DNA from: Calderihabitans maritimus | GTDB taxonomy: Bacteria > Bacillota > KKC1 > Calderihabitantales > Calderihabitantaceae | Assembly: GCF_002207765.1 (NCBI RefSeq) | Contig: NZ_BDGJ01000003.1 | Coordinates: 1 to 48,571, forward strand | Length of the DNA: 48,571 nt | Direction of reading: 5' to 3' | Shown here: in pieces, positions 18,060 through 25,007 of the stretch | How positions within the stretch are numbered: the stretch's first letter is position 1 | How the letters are laid out: each line of letters opens with the position of its first letter | The notes under the pieces: model-generated | What the model saw: the letters and a program-made list of their open reading frames with translations, nothing else | Databases searched by the model: none | What the model was told of the DNA's origin: nothing | Made by a program: the position numbers and the translations under genes

Positions 18060-18431
18060 TCAGTAACCTAATTTTTGATAAATCCTGTTCTTATAATAAC
18101 GCAGGGCAGCATTTTTTACCCTTCTCTTCTCCATGAGAATGTTAAAGCGTAAAATTTTCTCGCTTAATTTTTGGGTTAATAATTGTTTTTCCTCTTCCTC
18201 ATAACAACAGTTTATTAAATCCTGCAGGGAAATGATCTCCTTTTTGAGCTCTAATTCTTCCGGTAAAATACCGGCATTTTTAAGAATTTTATACCCGGCC
18301 CGCAGTTCCTCAGGAACACGGGACAGGTCTTCCAGTTCCAAAGGCTTCCCTTTACCGGAAAGGTTATCAAATTCACCTTTTTCCATCGCTTCACGGATCT
18401 TGTCTTCAGCAATTTTTTCAAAAATATCCAT
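18060..18431 (-). CDS. DUF1992 (DnaJ-homologue C28-like) protein
   Basis: About 123 aa from ATG 18429-18431 (MDIFEKIAEDKIREAMEKGE). The FDNLSGKGKPL motif is the hallmark of DUF1992, the conserved domain of DNAJC28-type proteins, here without a J domain. It is strongly charged and helical. The function is unknown. A GTG three codons earlier (18440) is an alternative start. Confidence 0.85.
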   Translation of the reverse strand: MDIFEKIAEDKIREAMEKGEFDNLSGKGKPLELEDLSRVPEELRAGYKILKNAGILPEELELKKEIISLQDLINCCYEEEEKQLLTQKLSEKILRFNILMEKRRVKNAALRYYKNRIYQKLGY

Positions 18432-18560
18432 CGTCCTCACCCCTGACTTGTAGTAAGCCAGCGCAGGCCCTCGGTATCGGACCGTTCCCCCTTAGATTAC
18501 AAAACCCTTCTTTGTTAGAATTGTCTGGCATGCTGGAACAGGTTAATAGAACACATAAAA

Positions 18561-18594
18561 AAGGGGTAGCCATAGTAAAAAGGCCCCCTTTTAT
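18561..18594 (-). terminator. Terminator after aroH
   Basis: Minus strand AAAAGGGG...CCCCTTTTTT pairs over 8 bp, with a short inner GCC/GGC helix, directly at the aroH stop codon and ending in a T-run. Confidence 0.75.
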
Positions 18595-18971
18595 TCTTCC
18601 TTTTCGTCAATTGCAACCAGGTCTTTTCTCAAATTTGCCGCTTCTCTTAAGTAAATATGTTTGATCTCCTCCTGAGATTTTAAGGTGTTCACATGCATCA
18701 GTACCCTGATTACACTAGGAATGCTACCGGGTACACTTATCTCCGTCGCACACAAAAGGGGTACCCGCGTCCAACCCAAGGCTCGGGCAGCAGCAGCCGG
18801 AAAGCTGGCATTCAGGTCATCGGTAACGGTGAAGAATATGCTAGCTATATCTTCCGGTTTGACTTCATTTGCCTCTACCAACTTTAGCAGTAGTTCTTTA
18901 GTGGCTTCAATAATTTCCTTTTCGCTGTTCTCCGTAACGGAGGTGGCTCCGCGGATGCCGCGGACATACAT
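18591..18971 (-). CDS. aroH: Chorismate mutase, AroH class
   Basis: Claisen rearrangement of chorismate to prephenate. Start ATG 18969-18971 (MYVRGIRGATS) follows GGGGAGG by 9 nt and gives 126 aa, the normal AroH length. Catalytic residues of the B. subtilis enzyme have counterparts: R7 in GIRGAT, E77 in CATEISVPGS, R89 in VIRV, Y107 and R115. It supplies prephenate for pheA and tyrA at the left end. It overlaps no gene but lies 16 nt after the HutP-like gene, in one operon with it. Confidence 0.95.
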   Translation of the reverse strand: MYVRGIRGATSVTENSEKEIIEATKELLLKLVEANEVKPEDIASIFFTVTDDLNASFPAAAARALGWTRVPLLCATEISVPGSIPSVIRVLMHVNTLKSQEEIKHIYLREAANLRKDLVAIDEKEE

Positions 18972-18987
18972 GAATTTCACCCTCCCC

Positions 18988-19404
18988 TTACGGAACGGCA
19001 CGATGGCCCAGACCGATGGCTACCTCATCCAGATGCAGCAGTCCAATTCCAAAGAAAACCGCCACGCTGACATGATCTTTCTGCCGGGCAATACCGATCT
19101 TGCCTCCCACGTTTAATCCCAAGGCCTTAGGCATAATCTGCGATAGTGCTTCCCGCGTTGCGCCGGCAATCGCTCCTTCATCGGTGTGGGTTTCCCTGAT
19201 CACACCTTCCCTTTTAGCGGCTACTACCGCTCTTTCCACAATCTTGTTTACCGAGCTTATAAATTCACCGCCGTAATCCACCGCAGCCGTCTTAATGCCC
19301 ATTTGGTGAAAATGAGCCTTGAGTTCATTCTCTTCCTGCCGGCTTTCAGACAGAGCCATCCTTATAGCTACGGCTGCTATCTTTTTACTCCCGTAGTCGG
19401 GCAT
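18988..19404 (-). CDS. HutP-like RNA-binding antiterminator family protein
   Basis: 138 aa, related over most of its length to HutP, the hexameric histidine-activated RNA antiterminator of the B. subtilis hut operon. REGVIRETHTDEGAIAGATREAL (cited as two parts: REGVIRETHT and GAIAGATREAL) aligns with the HutP segment around His73 and His77. Both metal/histidine ligands are glycine here (G77 and G81 of this protein), so the effector is probably not L-histidine. It starts ATG 19402-19404 after AAGGAGG and is co-transcribed with aroH. Its leader carries NAG repeats of the kind HutP binds. An aromatic effector is a plausible inference. Confidence 0.8.
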   Translation of the reverse strand: MPDYGSKKIAAVAIRMALSESRQEENELKAHFHQMGIKTAAVDYGGEFISSVNKIVERAVVAAKREGVIRETHTDEGAIAGATREALSQIMPKALGLNVGGKIGIARQKDHVSVAVFFGIGLLHLDEVAIGLGHRAVP

Positions 19405-19434
19405 GAAACTAGCCTCCTTGACATAAACAATTAG

Positions 19435-19452
19435 ACACTCCTGCAGGAGTGT
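19435..19452 (-). promoter_or_regulatory. Palindromic hairpin in the hutP-aroH leader
   Basis: ACACTCCTGCAGGAGTGT is an 18-nt perfect palindrome, followed on the minus strand by CTAATTGTTT rather than a clean U-run. It resembles the CACTCC/GGAGTG stem of the aroF attenuator. It is perhaps a weak, protein-dependent terminator. Confidence 0.55.
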
Positions 19453-19471
19453 TAGCCTAAAGGTAGCCGTC

Positions 19472-19494
19472 CTGCCATCCTACCTTCCGTTCTT
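19472..19494 (-). promoter_or_regulatory. NAG octamer repeats in the hutP-aroH leader
   Basis: On the minus strand AAG-AACGG-AAG, then TAG-GATGG-CAG-GACGG. The triplets recur every 8 nt within each half. The same NAG-plus-(A/G)A(C/T)GG unit occurs in the aroF leader. Autoregulatory RNA target of the HutP-like protein is inferred. Confidence 0.5.
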
Positions 19495-19512
19495 TGTTCT
19501 TATGTGCTCTTG

Positions 19513-19541
19513 ATTATAATACAATTCCTAAAAATGGACAA
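19513..19541 (-). promoter_or_regulatory. Promoter of hutP-like gene and aroH
   Basis: Minus strand TTGTCC (19536-19541), 17-nt spacer, TATAAT (19513-19518). This is a strong sigma-A promoter giving a leader of about 100 nt. Confidence 0.8.
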
Positions 19542-19555
19542 GAGGAAACGTAAGG

Positions 19556-20083
19556 TCAAGGCCCCGTTTCTCTAAAAATCACTTTGCCTACCTTCGCCAC
19601 CCCACCCTGTACTTCAATCACCTGGCCTACAGATGGCCGGGCAATATTGGAGGAGGTTGCTACCACTTTGAACCGCAGGGGAAGAGTATAAAAGCTGCCG
19701 TCAATTTCTAAAAAATCACCGGGAAACACCCTCACGGTGACCTGTTTATCCCTGAAGTCCGCTACTTTTTCTCCGTTAACCAGTAAGATGGCTTTCTGGA
19801 GGGTGGAATAATTCTCTAACCTCAGCGTAACCGTAGCAAAGGCAACCGACCCGCTAGTAACGATCCGGGCCTCCGGATTATCCATATAAAATTCGGCTAG
19901 TTTCCCTTCCATTCTTTCTGAAAAACTGAGATAAAAGCGAATAGGGTCATGGGTTAAGAATGCCTGGACTACTACTAGAAGTACCAGCCCCAGTAAAACA
20001 GTGCGAAACAGGAAAGTTTCCGCCGCTTCCGTCCATACCAGAAATCTATCTCCCCGGGAATGCCTTTTCATCGGTTCCCCCAC
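19556..20083 (-). CDS. Membrane-anchored hypothetical protein
   Basis: 175 aa. I do not recognise a family. After a basic N-terminus (MKRHSRGDRFLVWTEAAE) one membrane helix spans about residues 25-43 (FRTVLLGLVLLVVVQAFL). The rest, about 130 residues of alternating beta-type sequence, should lie outside the membrane. ATG or the earlier MGEP start are both possible; the SD-like GGTGGGGGAACCG favours the first or second ATG. The gene is monocistronic in appearance and has no helpful neighbour. Confidence 0.65.
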   Translation of the reverse strand: MGEPMKRHSRGDRFLVWTEAAETFLFRTVLLGLVLLVVVQAFLTHDPIRFYLSFSERMEGKLAEFYMDNPEARIVTSGSVAFATVTLRLENYSTLQKAILLVNGEKVADFRDKQVTVRVFPGDFLEIDGSFYTLPLRFKVVATSSNIARPSVGQVIEVQGGVAKVGKVIFRETGP

Positions 20084-20190
20084 CTCAGTTTTTGGAGTTG
20101 TCTACCAATCGTTATATTTTATGCCTCTGGGGGAACCTTTATTCTCTACTCAAAGACGTATCGGCTGGAACTTCCAACAACGGTGACCAA

Positions 20191-20949
20191 TCACCCAGCC
20201 ACTACCCGGTTGGTCAGGGATCCAATCCCCTCAATTTTTACCGTTACTGTGTCCCCCGGCTGCATGGGGCCAATACCGCTGGGAGTACCGGTAATTAATA
20301 CATCTCCCGGGTATAAGGTCATTATTTGAGATATGTAACTTACCAGCTCGTTCACCGGGAAAATCATCTGATTGGTGTTGGAAGACTGTTTAACCTCACC
20401 GTTTAAAGTTAAAGATATTTTCAAGTTGCCAGGATCAATATCAGTGGCAATGACCGGTCCCAAAGGACAAAAAGTGTCAAAAGACTTGGCTACCGTCCAC
20501 TGGCCGTCTTTCGGTTGCTTATCCCGTGCGGTAACATCGTTGGCACAGGTATAGCCCAGGATTTTCTCCCATGCTTCCTCCGGGGTGACCCGGTGGGTCG
20601 TTTCTCCGATAACCACGCCTAATTCCGCTTCGTAATCCACCCGGTTGCTGAGAGGCGGATAAATTATATCCTGCTGGTGTCCAATAACCGTAGAAGGAGG
20701 TTTCAAGAAAAGCACCGGCTCCTCGGGAAGGGGCAGGTTTAACTCCTCGGCATGGTCCCGGTAGTTAAGCCCGACACAAATTACTTTAGAAGGCTCACAA
20801 GGCGCCAACAACATAATATCGTGATAACTGTACACCCGGCTGGTAGTTTCATATCTGCCGTAAATAGAACCTTCAATAGCCGTAATTTTATCTCCCCGCA
20901 GGATGCCATACTGAACTTTCTTCCCATCCCAAAAACGAACAAATTGCAT
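20191..20949 (-). CDS. Fumarylacetoacetate hydrolase family protein
   Basis: 252 aa. Divalent-metal enzyme of the FAH superfamily, which includes acylpyruvases, oxaloacetate decarboxylases and 5-carboxymethyl-2-hydroxymuconate isomerases. Family motifs are CVGLNYRDHAEE, PVLFLKPPSTVIG, VDYEAELGVVIG (metal-binding acids) and NDVTARD, with GDVLITGTPSGIG near the end. The substrate cannot be told from sequence. It resembles the YcgM/FAHD1-type acylpyruvase or oxaloacetate tautomerase group. A 19-nt gap separates it from the gene at 20969, so they may be co-transcribed. Confidence 0.88.
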   Translation of the reverse strand: MQFVRFWDGKKVQYGILRGDKITAIEGSIYGRYETTSRVYSYHDIMLLAPCEPSKVICVGLNYRDHAEELNLPLPEEPVLFLKPPSTVIGHQQDIIYPPLSNRVDYEAELGVVIGETTHRVTPEEAWEKILGYTCANDVTARDKQPKDGQWTVAKSFDTFCPLGPVIATDIDPGNLKISLTLNGEVKQSSNTNQMIFPVNELVSYISQIMTLYPGDVLITGTPSGIGPMQPGDTVTVKIEGIGSLTNRVVAG

Positions 20950-20968
20950 AACGACCTCTCCCCCTTAT

Positions 20969-21406
20969 TTACCTGCCGTTCATTTTGCGTTCCATCAAAA
21001 GACGGTAGCTCTGCAATTCCTCCCGGATTTGAAATAAAATCCTTTCTACTTCCTCCCGTTTCAACACCATCTCTCCAGGCTCGAGTATTTCTACCTGGCG
21101 AAATTCATCTCTCATAACAAAACGTATCACATCCGCTATGGAGTCGGCGGATATGGTCAGGATTACCGGAGCATAAGCCGTTTCAGCGCCGGATATTTCA
21201 TCCGTTACAGTATATACATTGCCCGAAGCGTCAATATCTTCAACGGTCAGCCCCGGTAAAGGTACGTTGCGCAGCATGGTTATTTTCTGTTCCCGTACTT
21301 CTTCTGCCGCTTTTTCCAATTTGTTACCGCGGAAGAAAAAACCGGACGGCTTAGTCTGCCCTTGGTAGTCAAGCCGGATTTTTAGTTTCAGCGGCCTCTC
21401 TCTCAC
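20969..21406 (-). CDS. Hypothetical protein, 145 aa
   Basis: No family recognised. The sequence is soluble, with a mixed alpha-beta N-terminal half (LKLKIRLDYQGQTK, then VYTVTDEISGAETAYAPVIL) and a highly charged helical C-terminal end (REEVERILFQIREELQSYR). No signal peptide or membrane segment. Position upstream of the FAH-family gene suggests a shared transcript. Codon use looks like the neighbours. Confidence 0.6.
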   Translation of the reverse strand: MRERPLKLKIRLDYQGQTKPSGFFFRGNKLEKAAEEVREQKITMLRNVPLPGLTVEDIDASGNVYTVTDEISGAETAYAPVILTISADSIADVIRFVMRDEFRQVEILEPGEMVLKREEVERILFQIREELQSYRLLMERKMNGR

Positions 21407-21530
21407 CCCGGACCCCCGCCTCTGAATAAAAATTTATCCCCAGCCTTGTCGCCAGGGATGCCCCCCATTTGCCAGTCGTATTTATTTATTCGATTTTTGT
21501 CGTCAATATCCTCCAAAATTAATTAAGAGA

Positions 21531-21773
21531 TTACGGCCAGATCAGGTCGGAAGAACCACAGTAGGTACACCGGTCAAAGTAGGCTTCCGGCGTCTGGCAT
21601 ACCTGTTGTAGCCTCTGGTGGTCGAGCCCCCGGTTTTCTACATGACGAATACTTCCCTTCTCATCAAAAACAGCTATCAACCCGGGCACGGAGCCGGTTA
21701 CGCCGGGAAAAGCAGCGGGAACGGAACTGCTGCCAAAGCTGGCAGTGTTGCCGCAACGGAGACACCGGGGCAT
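21531..21773 (-). CDS. Small zinc-ribbon protein
   Basis: 80 aa. CLRCG at residues 4-8 and CTYCGSSDLIWP at the end give two CxxC knuckles of a treble-clef or zinc ribbon. Between them is VPGLIAVFDEKGSIRHVENRGL, quoted only in part, a short beta hairpin region. No function recognised. It faces away from the plus-strand gene at 21915, and their promoters share 21774-21914. Confidence 0.6.
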   Translation of the reverse strand: MPRCLRCGNTASFGSSSVPAAFPGVTGSVPGLIAVFDEKGSIRHVENRGLDHQRLQQVCQTPEAYFDRCTYCGSSDLIWP

Positions 21774-21914
21774 GATATCAACTCCTTATATAAATATAAA
21801 TTCACTCTAACTTTATTTTTCGCCATTTGCTTCCCAATATACCCTTTTATCAATCGCTTGCTGTATAAGTAAGCCCGTAACACGCCATAATACTTGGGAA
21901 AGGGGGGTAAATCA

Positions 21915-22406
21915 ATGAGTGTAAGAAGAACTATTGTGGGTACCTTCAAGTCACTGGATCAGGCTCGCAGGGCTATTAAGGAAATCTGTGAAGAAGGCCT
22001 GGCCAACAATCAAATATCTTTAGTCCTTAAGAAAAACTATAAAGTCGATGCCGAATACGCGGAAGAAGTAGCCGGAGATTTATTTGAAAACAAACTCCAT
22101 GACTTTCGGGGTATTTTAGTTCAGGCTGATGATATAGAACTACCGGAGGTAGGCACAGTGGAAGCCGGAGGCCCCCTGGCGGGAGCCTTGCGTCAGGGAG
22201 ATAAGACCCTACAGGAGGCCCTCACCTACTACGGCGTAAGCAAAGATATGGCCGCCTACTACCAGCAACAGGTAAGTCAGGGTCGTGTACTGGCGGTTAT
22301 TGAAACCAACAACGACAAGGTAAACCAAACGGCCAACATTTTGGACGGATACGGAGCGAAAGACGTTTTCAAGTGGAGTAAAAGAATAAACAAGCCTCTT
22401 CGCTAG
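21915..22406 (+). CDS. YflT/general stress 17M-like protein
   Basis: The only confident plus-strand gene. ATG 21915 follows AAAGGGGGG by 7 nt, giving about 163 aa (MSVRRTIVGTFKSLDQARRA). The N-terminal heat-induced/17M-type fold binds no known cofactor; GGPLAGALRQGD in the middle resembles the glycine-rich hydrophobic stretch of these proteins. A DUF1269/GsiB-like relative is possible. Function: general stress or envelope-associated, undetermined. The preceding stretch has an AT-rich region but no clear sigma-A or sigma-B box. Confidence 0.7.
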   Translation: MSVRRTIVGTFKSLDQARRAIKEICEEGLANNQISLVLKKNYKVDAEYAEEVAGDLFENKLHDFRGILVQADDIELPEVGTVEAGGPLAGALRQGDKTLQEALTYYGVSKDMAAYYQQQVSQGRVLAVIETNNDKVNQTANILDGYGAKDVFKWSKRINKPLR

Positions 22407-22408
22407 GC

Positions 22409-23143
22409 TTAAGACTTGTCCAAAACCTTCTTCTCAATCTCCTTTAACTTTCTAATTTCCTTGGTAGTGAGAGAGCGGTACCGGCCCACCCTGAGGTTCC
22501 CAAGGTAGAGGTCGGCTACGGCCGTCCTTTTTAATCGTAATACCCGGTGTCCCACGGCATCACACATGCGTCTTACCTGCCGATTGCGGCCTTCATGGAT
22601 TTTTATCTCCAGCCAGGTGTTGCCCTTTTCCCGGCGGAGTAACCGGACTTTGGCCGGGGAAGTCCACCCGTCCTCCAGCAACACTCCTGAACGCAATCGT
22701 TCCAGGGCTTTTTCGCCAGGATGGCCCTGAACCAGAGCTAAGTATGTCTTTTCTACTTCATGCCGGGGATGGGTTAGAGCATAGGCGAGGTCGCCGTCGT
22801 TAGTCAATAGAAGCAAACCTTCCGTATCGTAATCCAGTCTTCCCACCGGATATATCCTTTGGGGCACGTCTTTAACCAGGTCCATGACCGTATTTCTTCC
22901 CTGGGGATCACTGACCGTAGTAACATAGCCCCGTGGCTTGTTGAGCATTATATAAATTTTCGGTTCTCCCGCCGGGACGGGCTTACCGTCAACTTCGATC
23001 TTATCGGCTACCGGGTCAACTTTGGTACCCAGCCGGGTAACCACTTCCCCGTTAACTTTGACCCGCCCTGCTTTAATGAGTTCTTCACTTTTCCGCCGTG
23101 AAGCTATTCCGGCCTTGGCCAGTACTTTTTGTAATCTTTCCAC
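22409..23143 (-). CDS. rluB: 23S rRNA pseudouridine synthase
   Basis: 244 aa. An S4 RNA-binding domain (about residues 1-60, MERLQKVLAKAGIASRRKSEE) precedes the RsuA/RluB catalytic domain with GRLDYDTEGLLLLTNDG, whose aspartate is catalytic. It makes pseudouridine at position 2605 of 23S rRNA (E. coli numbering), by family. In Bacillus rluB directly follows spmB; here spmB lies 22.7 kb away, which indicates an insertion between them. Its 3' end faces the plus-strand gene 2 nt away. Confidence 0.93.
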   Translation of the reverse strand: MERLQKVLAKAGIASRRKSEELIKAGRVKVNGEVVTRLGTKVDPVADKIEVDGKPVPAGEPKIYIMLNKPRGYVTTVSDPQGRNTVMDLVKDVPQRIYPVGRLDYDTEGLLLLTNDGDLAYALTHPRHEVEKTYLALVQGHPGEKALERLRSGVLLEDGWTSPAKVRLLRREKGNTWLEIKIHEGRNRQVRRMCDAVGHRVLRLKRTAVADLYLGNLRVGRYRSLTTKEIRKLKEIEKKVLDKS

Positions 23144-23167
23144 CCGCTTCCCTCCCGCCTCTTAACT

Positions 23168-24106
23168 TTAATTTCCTGCAGCGGGTACCAAATTATACAG
23201 AGCGTCAGCCGTTTCAAGAATTTTATCTCTGTCCTGTACCCGGTCTTTCCAAACCAGGGGAATTTTCCCGGCACCGTGATACGCTCCGGCAATAGCCCCG
23301 CAGATGGCACCGATGCTGTCGGTGTCACCACCGGCATTCACCGCGGCAACCAAAGCATCGCGAAAACTATGGATATGCTTGAGGAAACAGTAAAAGGCGG
23401 CGGGGACGGTTTCCAGTACAAACCCGCCGGTTCCCAACCGGGCCAACCCCTCCTCCTCTTCCAAGGAAAGGAGAGGCAAAATCATTTTGATCCGCTCCGC
23501 CATCTTGTAGTTAAGGTCCTCCACAAACTCCGCCGTTTCTCGTATAAAATATTCCTGACTGAAACCGCTTTCAGCAGCAGTCAGGCAATAACTGACCGCA
23601 AAAGCCACGGCCGCAGCTCCGGCGCAGGCCCGGGAATCGGTGTGCGTTATCACGGAGGAGGTAACGGCGTCCTTCTTAAGCTCTCCCCGTCGGCAGTAGT
23701 GAAACAGTCCTAAAGGGGCAACCCGCATGGCCGAACCGCACCCGGCCGAAGGAATCCCTGCCTCCCGCCACGGGACGCCGCAGGCCAGTCTGGTGGCCGC
23801 CTCCCAGCAGGCGCGGCCGGGCCCAACCGCGTAGTCCCGCCACCGGGCAAACCTGCCGGCAATATCTTCAGGACAAAACCGGCGGTGCTCCACCAGGGAT
23901 TGGGCGATAATAAGGCTCATCTGCGTATCGTCGGTGTAACTGCCCGCCGGCAGGCCGCGAGCAGGATGGAAATCCTCCAGAATACCGAACTTTTGCCGGA
24001 TTTGTTCCCGGCTCATACCTTCAGCCGGCATCCCCAGCGCATCCCCAATCGCCATACCCAGCAGGCAACCCAGGAACCTGTCCCGCAGTTTTTCGCTTCT
24101 TTTCAT
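23168..24106 (-). CDS. ADP-ribosylglycohydrolase family protein
   Basis: 312 aa. DraG/ARH fold with two metal-binding motifs, SYTDDTQMSLIIAQ near residue 56 and AGGDTDSIGAICGAIAGA near 269. The N-terminus FLGCLLGMAIGDALGMPAEG is typical. It would remove ADP-ribose from a protein or small molecule. It starts 24 nt upstream of rluB. No ADP-ribosyltransferase or nitrogenase gene is nearby, so the substrate is open. It marks the left border of the accessory island. Confidence 0.9.
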   Translation of the reverse strand: MKRSEKLRDRFLGCLLGMAIGDALGMPAEGMSREQIRQKFGILEDFHPARGLPAGSYTDDTQMSLIIAQSLVEHRRFCPEDIAGRFARWRDYAVGPGRACWEAATRLACGVPWREAGIPSAGCGSAMRVAPLGLFHYCRRGELKKDAVTSSVITHTDSRACAGAAAVAFAVSYCLTAAESGFSQEYFIRETAEFVEDLNYKMAERIKMILPLLSLEEEEGLARLGTGGFVLETVPAAFYCFLKHIHSFRDALVAAVNAGGDTDSIGAICGAIAGAYHGAGKIPLVWKDRVQDRDKILETADALYNLVPAAGN

Positions 24107-24388
24107 AGGGGAACTCCTACCACAAAATTTGAATCTATATCGGTTGACATTCTACATTTTTCCTTAAATTCCTTTGCGTCACATATAACCAGCCAAGTGC
24201 TCCAAAATAGTGCCCCTCAGTTGGTTTGAGCAAACAAAAAAATCAGGTGCCGAAGTTCTCCAGAGATCGATTTACTGCTGGTTTTTCTAGTTTAATCTCC
24301 AGGTCTCTTTTCGCTTTGGGGCTCGTGTTCTCTCTCGCTTATAATAAACGTACTTTTGGAAGCGTTAGACGAAGTCATAGTCAATTGC

Positions 24389-24613
24389 TCAACCACCACT
24401 GGCTGGACTAAAAAAGAGAACCTCATCATCAGACTTGAGTTCATAATCTTCTCCAACAAGTTTTCCATTCACGGAAGAGCAAGCCTCGGGCAAGCCCAAG
24501 CGTTGACGCAAATCTCTTATCGTATCACCCTGCCTGACATCAATAGTACGGAATTCCCTAAATGCTGGGTAAGAAAAAGAAATAATCCCCAATAACTTTA
24601 CTCTTACCTTCAT
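24389..24613 (-). CDS. MoaD/ThiS-like sulfur carrier protein (MoaD-1)
   Basis: 74-aa ubiquitin-fold protein (MKVRVKLLGIISFSYPAF...) ending in ...FFSPASGG. The terminal GG is the site of thiocarboxylation in MoaD and ThiS. It begins 394 nt downstream of the AOR gene at 25008-26891 and probably supports its molybdopterin/tungstopterin cofactor. A related protein accompanies the second AOR at 45217-45462, suggesting an AOR-specific sulfur carrier. The E1-like activator (MoeB) is not in the window. 24107-24388, between this gene and the hydrolase, shows nothing I can support. Confidence 0.8.
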   Translation of the reverse strand: MKVRVKLLGIISFSYPAFREFRTIDVRQGDTIRDLRQRLGLPEACSSVNGKLVGEDYELKSDDEVLFFSPASGG

Positions 24614-25007
24614 AATCTCTTATCCTCCACTAATTTCATCCACTCTCCAGACTTATTTTAACTTTCATCTTACAAATCACAGGATCTTTAAACTAGTCCC
24701 TTCCGCTGCAAAAGAAGCTCTTACTCGTAAATCTGAACCACAGGCTAAAGAGATTACGAGGGAAAGGAGAAGACCTGCTTCCGCTCCTCCCTAGCGCAAG
24801 CCGCTCTCCCTTCCCTCCTCCTCTGACATACAGGGGCAATATCTTCACTGACTATTGATATAGCTCAAACTCTCCCTGATCCTCGGCCGCTCAACTGTTA
24901 CTGATATCGATAGTGTTTATGTAGACCTTTTTTTGGTCGCTATTTGTCAACCCAGGGCTCTTTCTTTGTTAAAAAACATTAGTTTTGTTAGCACCTGTCA
25001 TCTTTTC
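24614..25007 (-). other. 394-nt non-coding gap between AOR-1 and moaD-1
   Basis: No ORF supported. On the minus strand there is TTGACA (24945-24950) without a matching -10, a GACC-A7-GGTC hairpin, and a polypurine stretch near 24790-24830 (AGAGGAGGAGGGAAGGGAGAG, cited as a description of composition). It could be a structured leader for moaD-1. I do not recognise a Moco-type riboswitch in it. Confidence 0.4.

Noticed and set aside
24107-24388. Small plus-strand ORF near 24226
   Set aside because: No ribosome site, no recognisable domain, and it overlaps the end of moaD-1 antisense.
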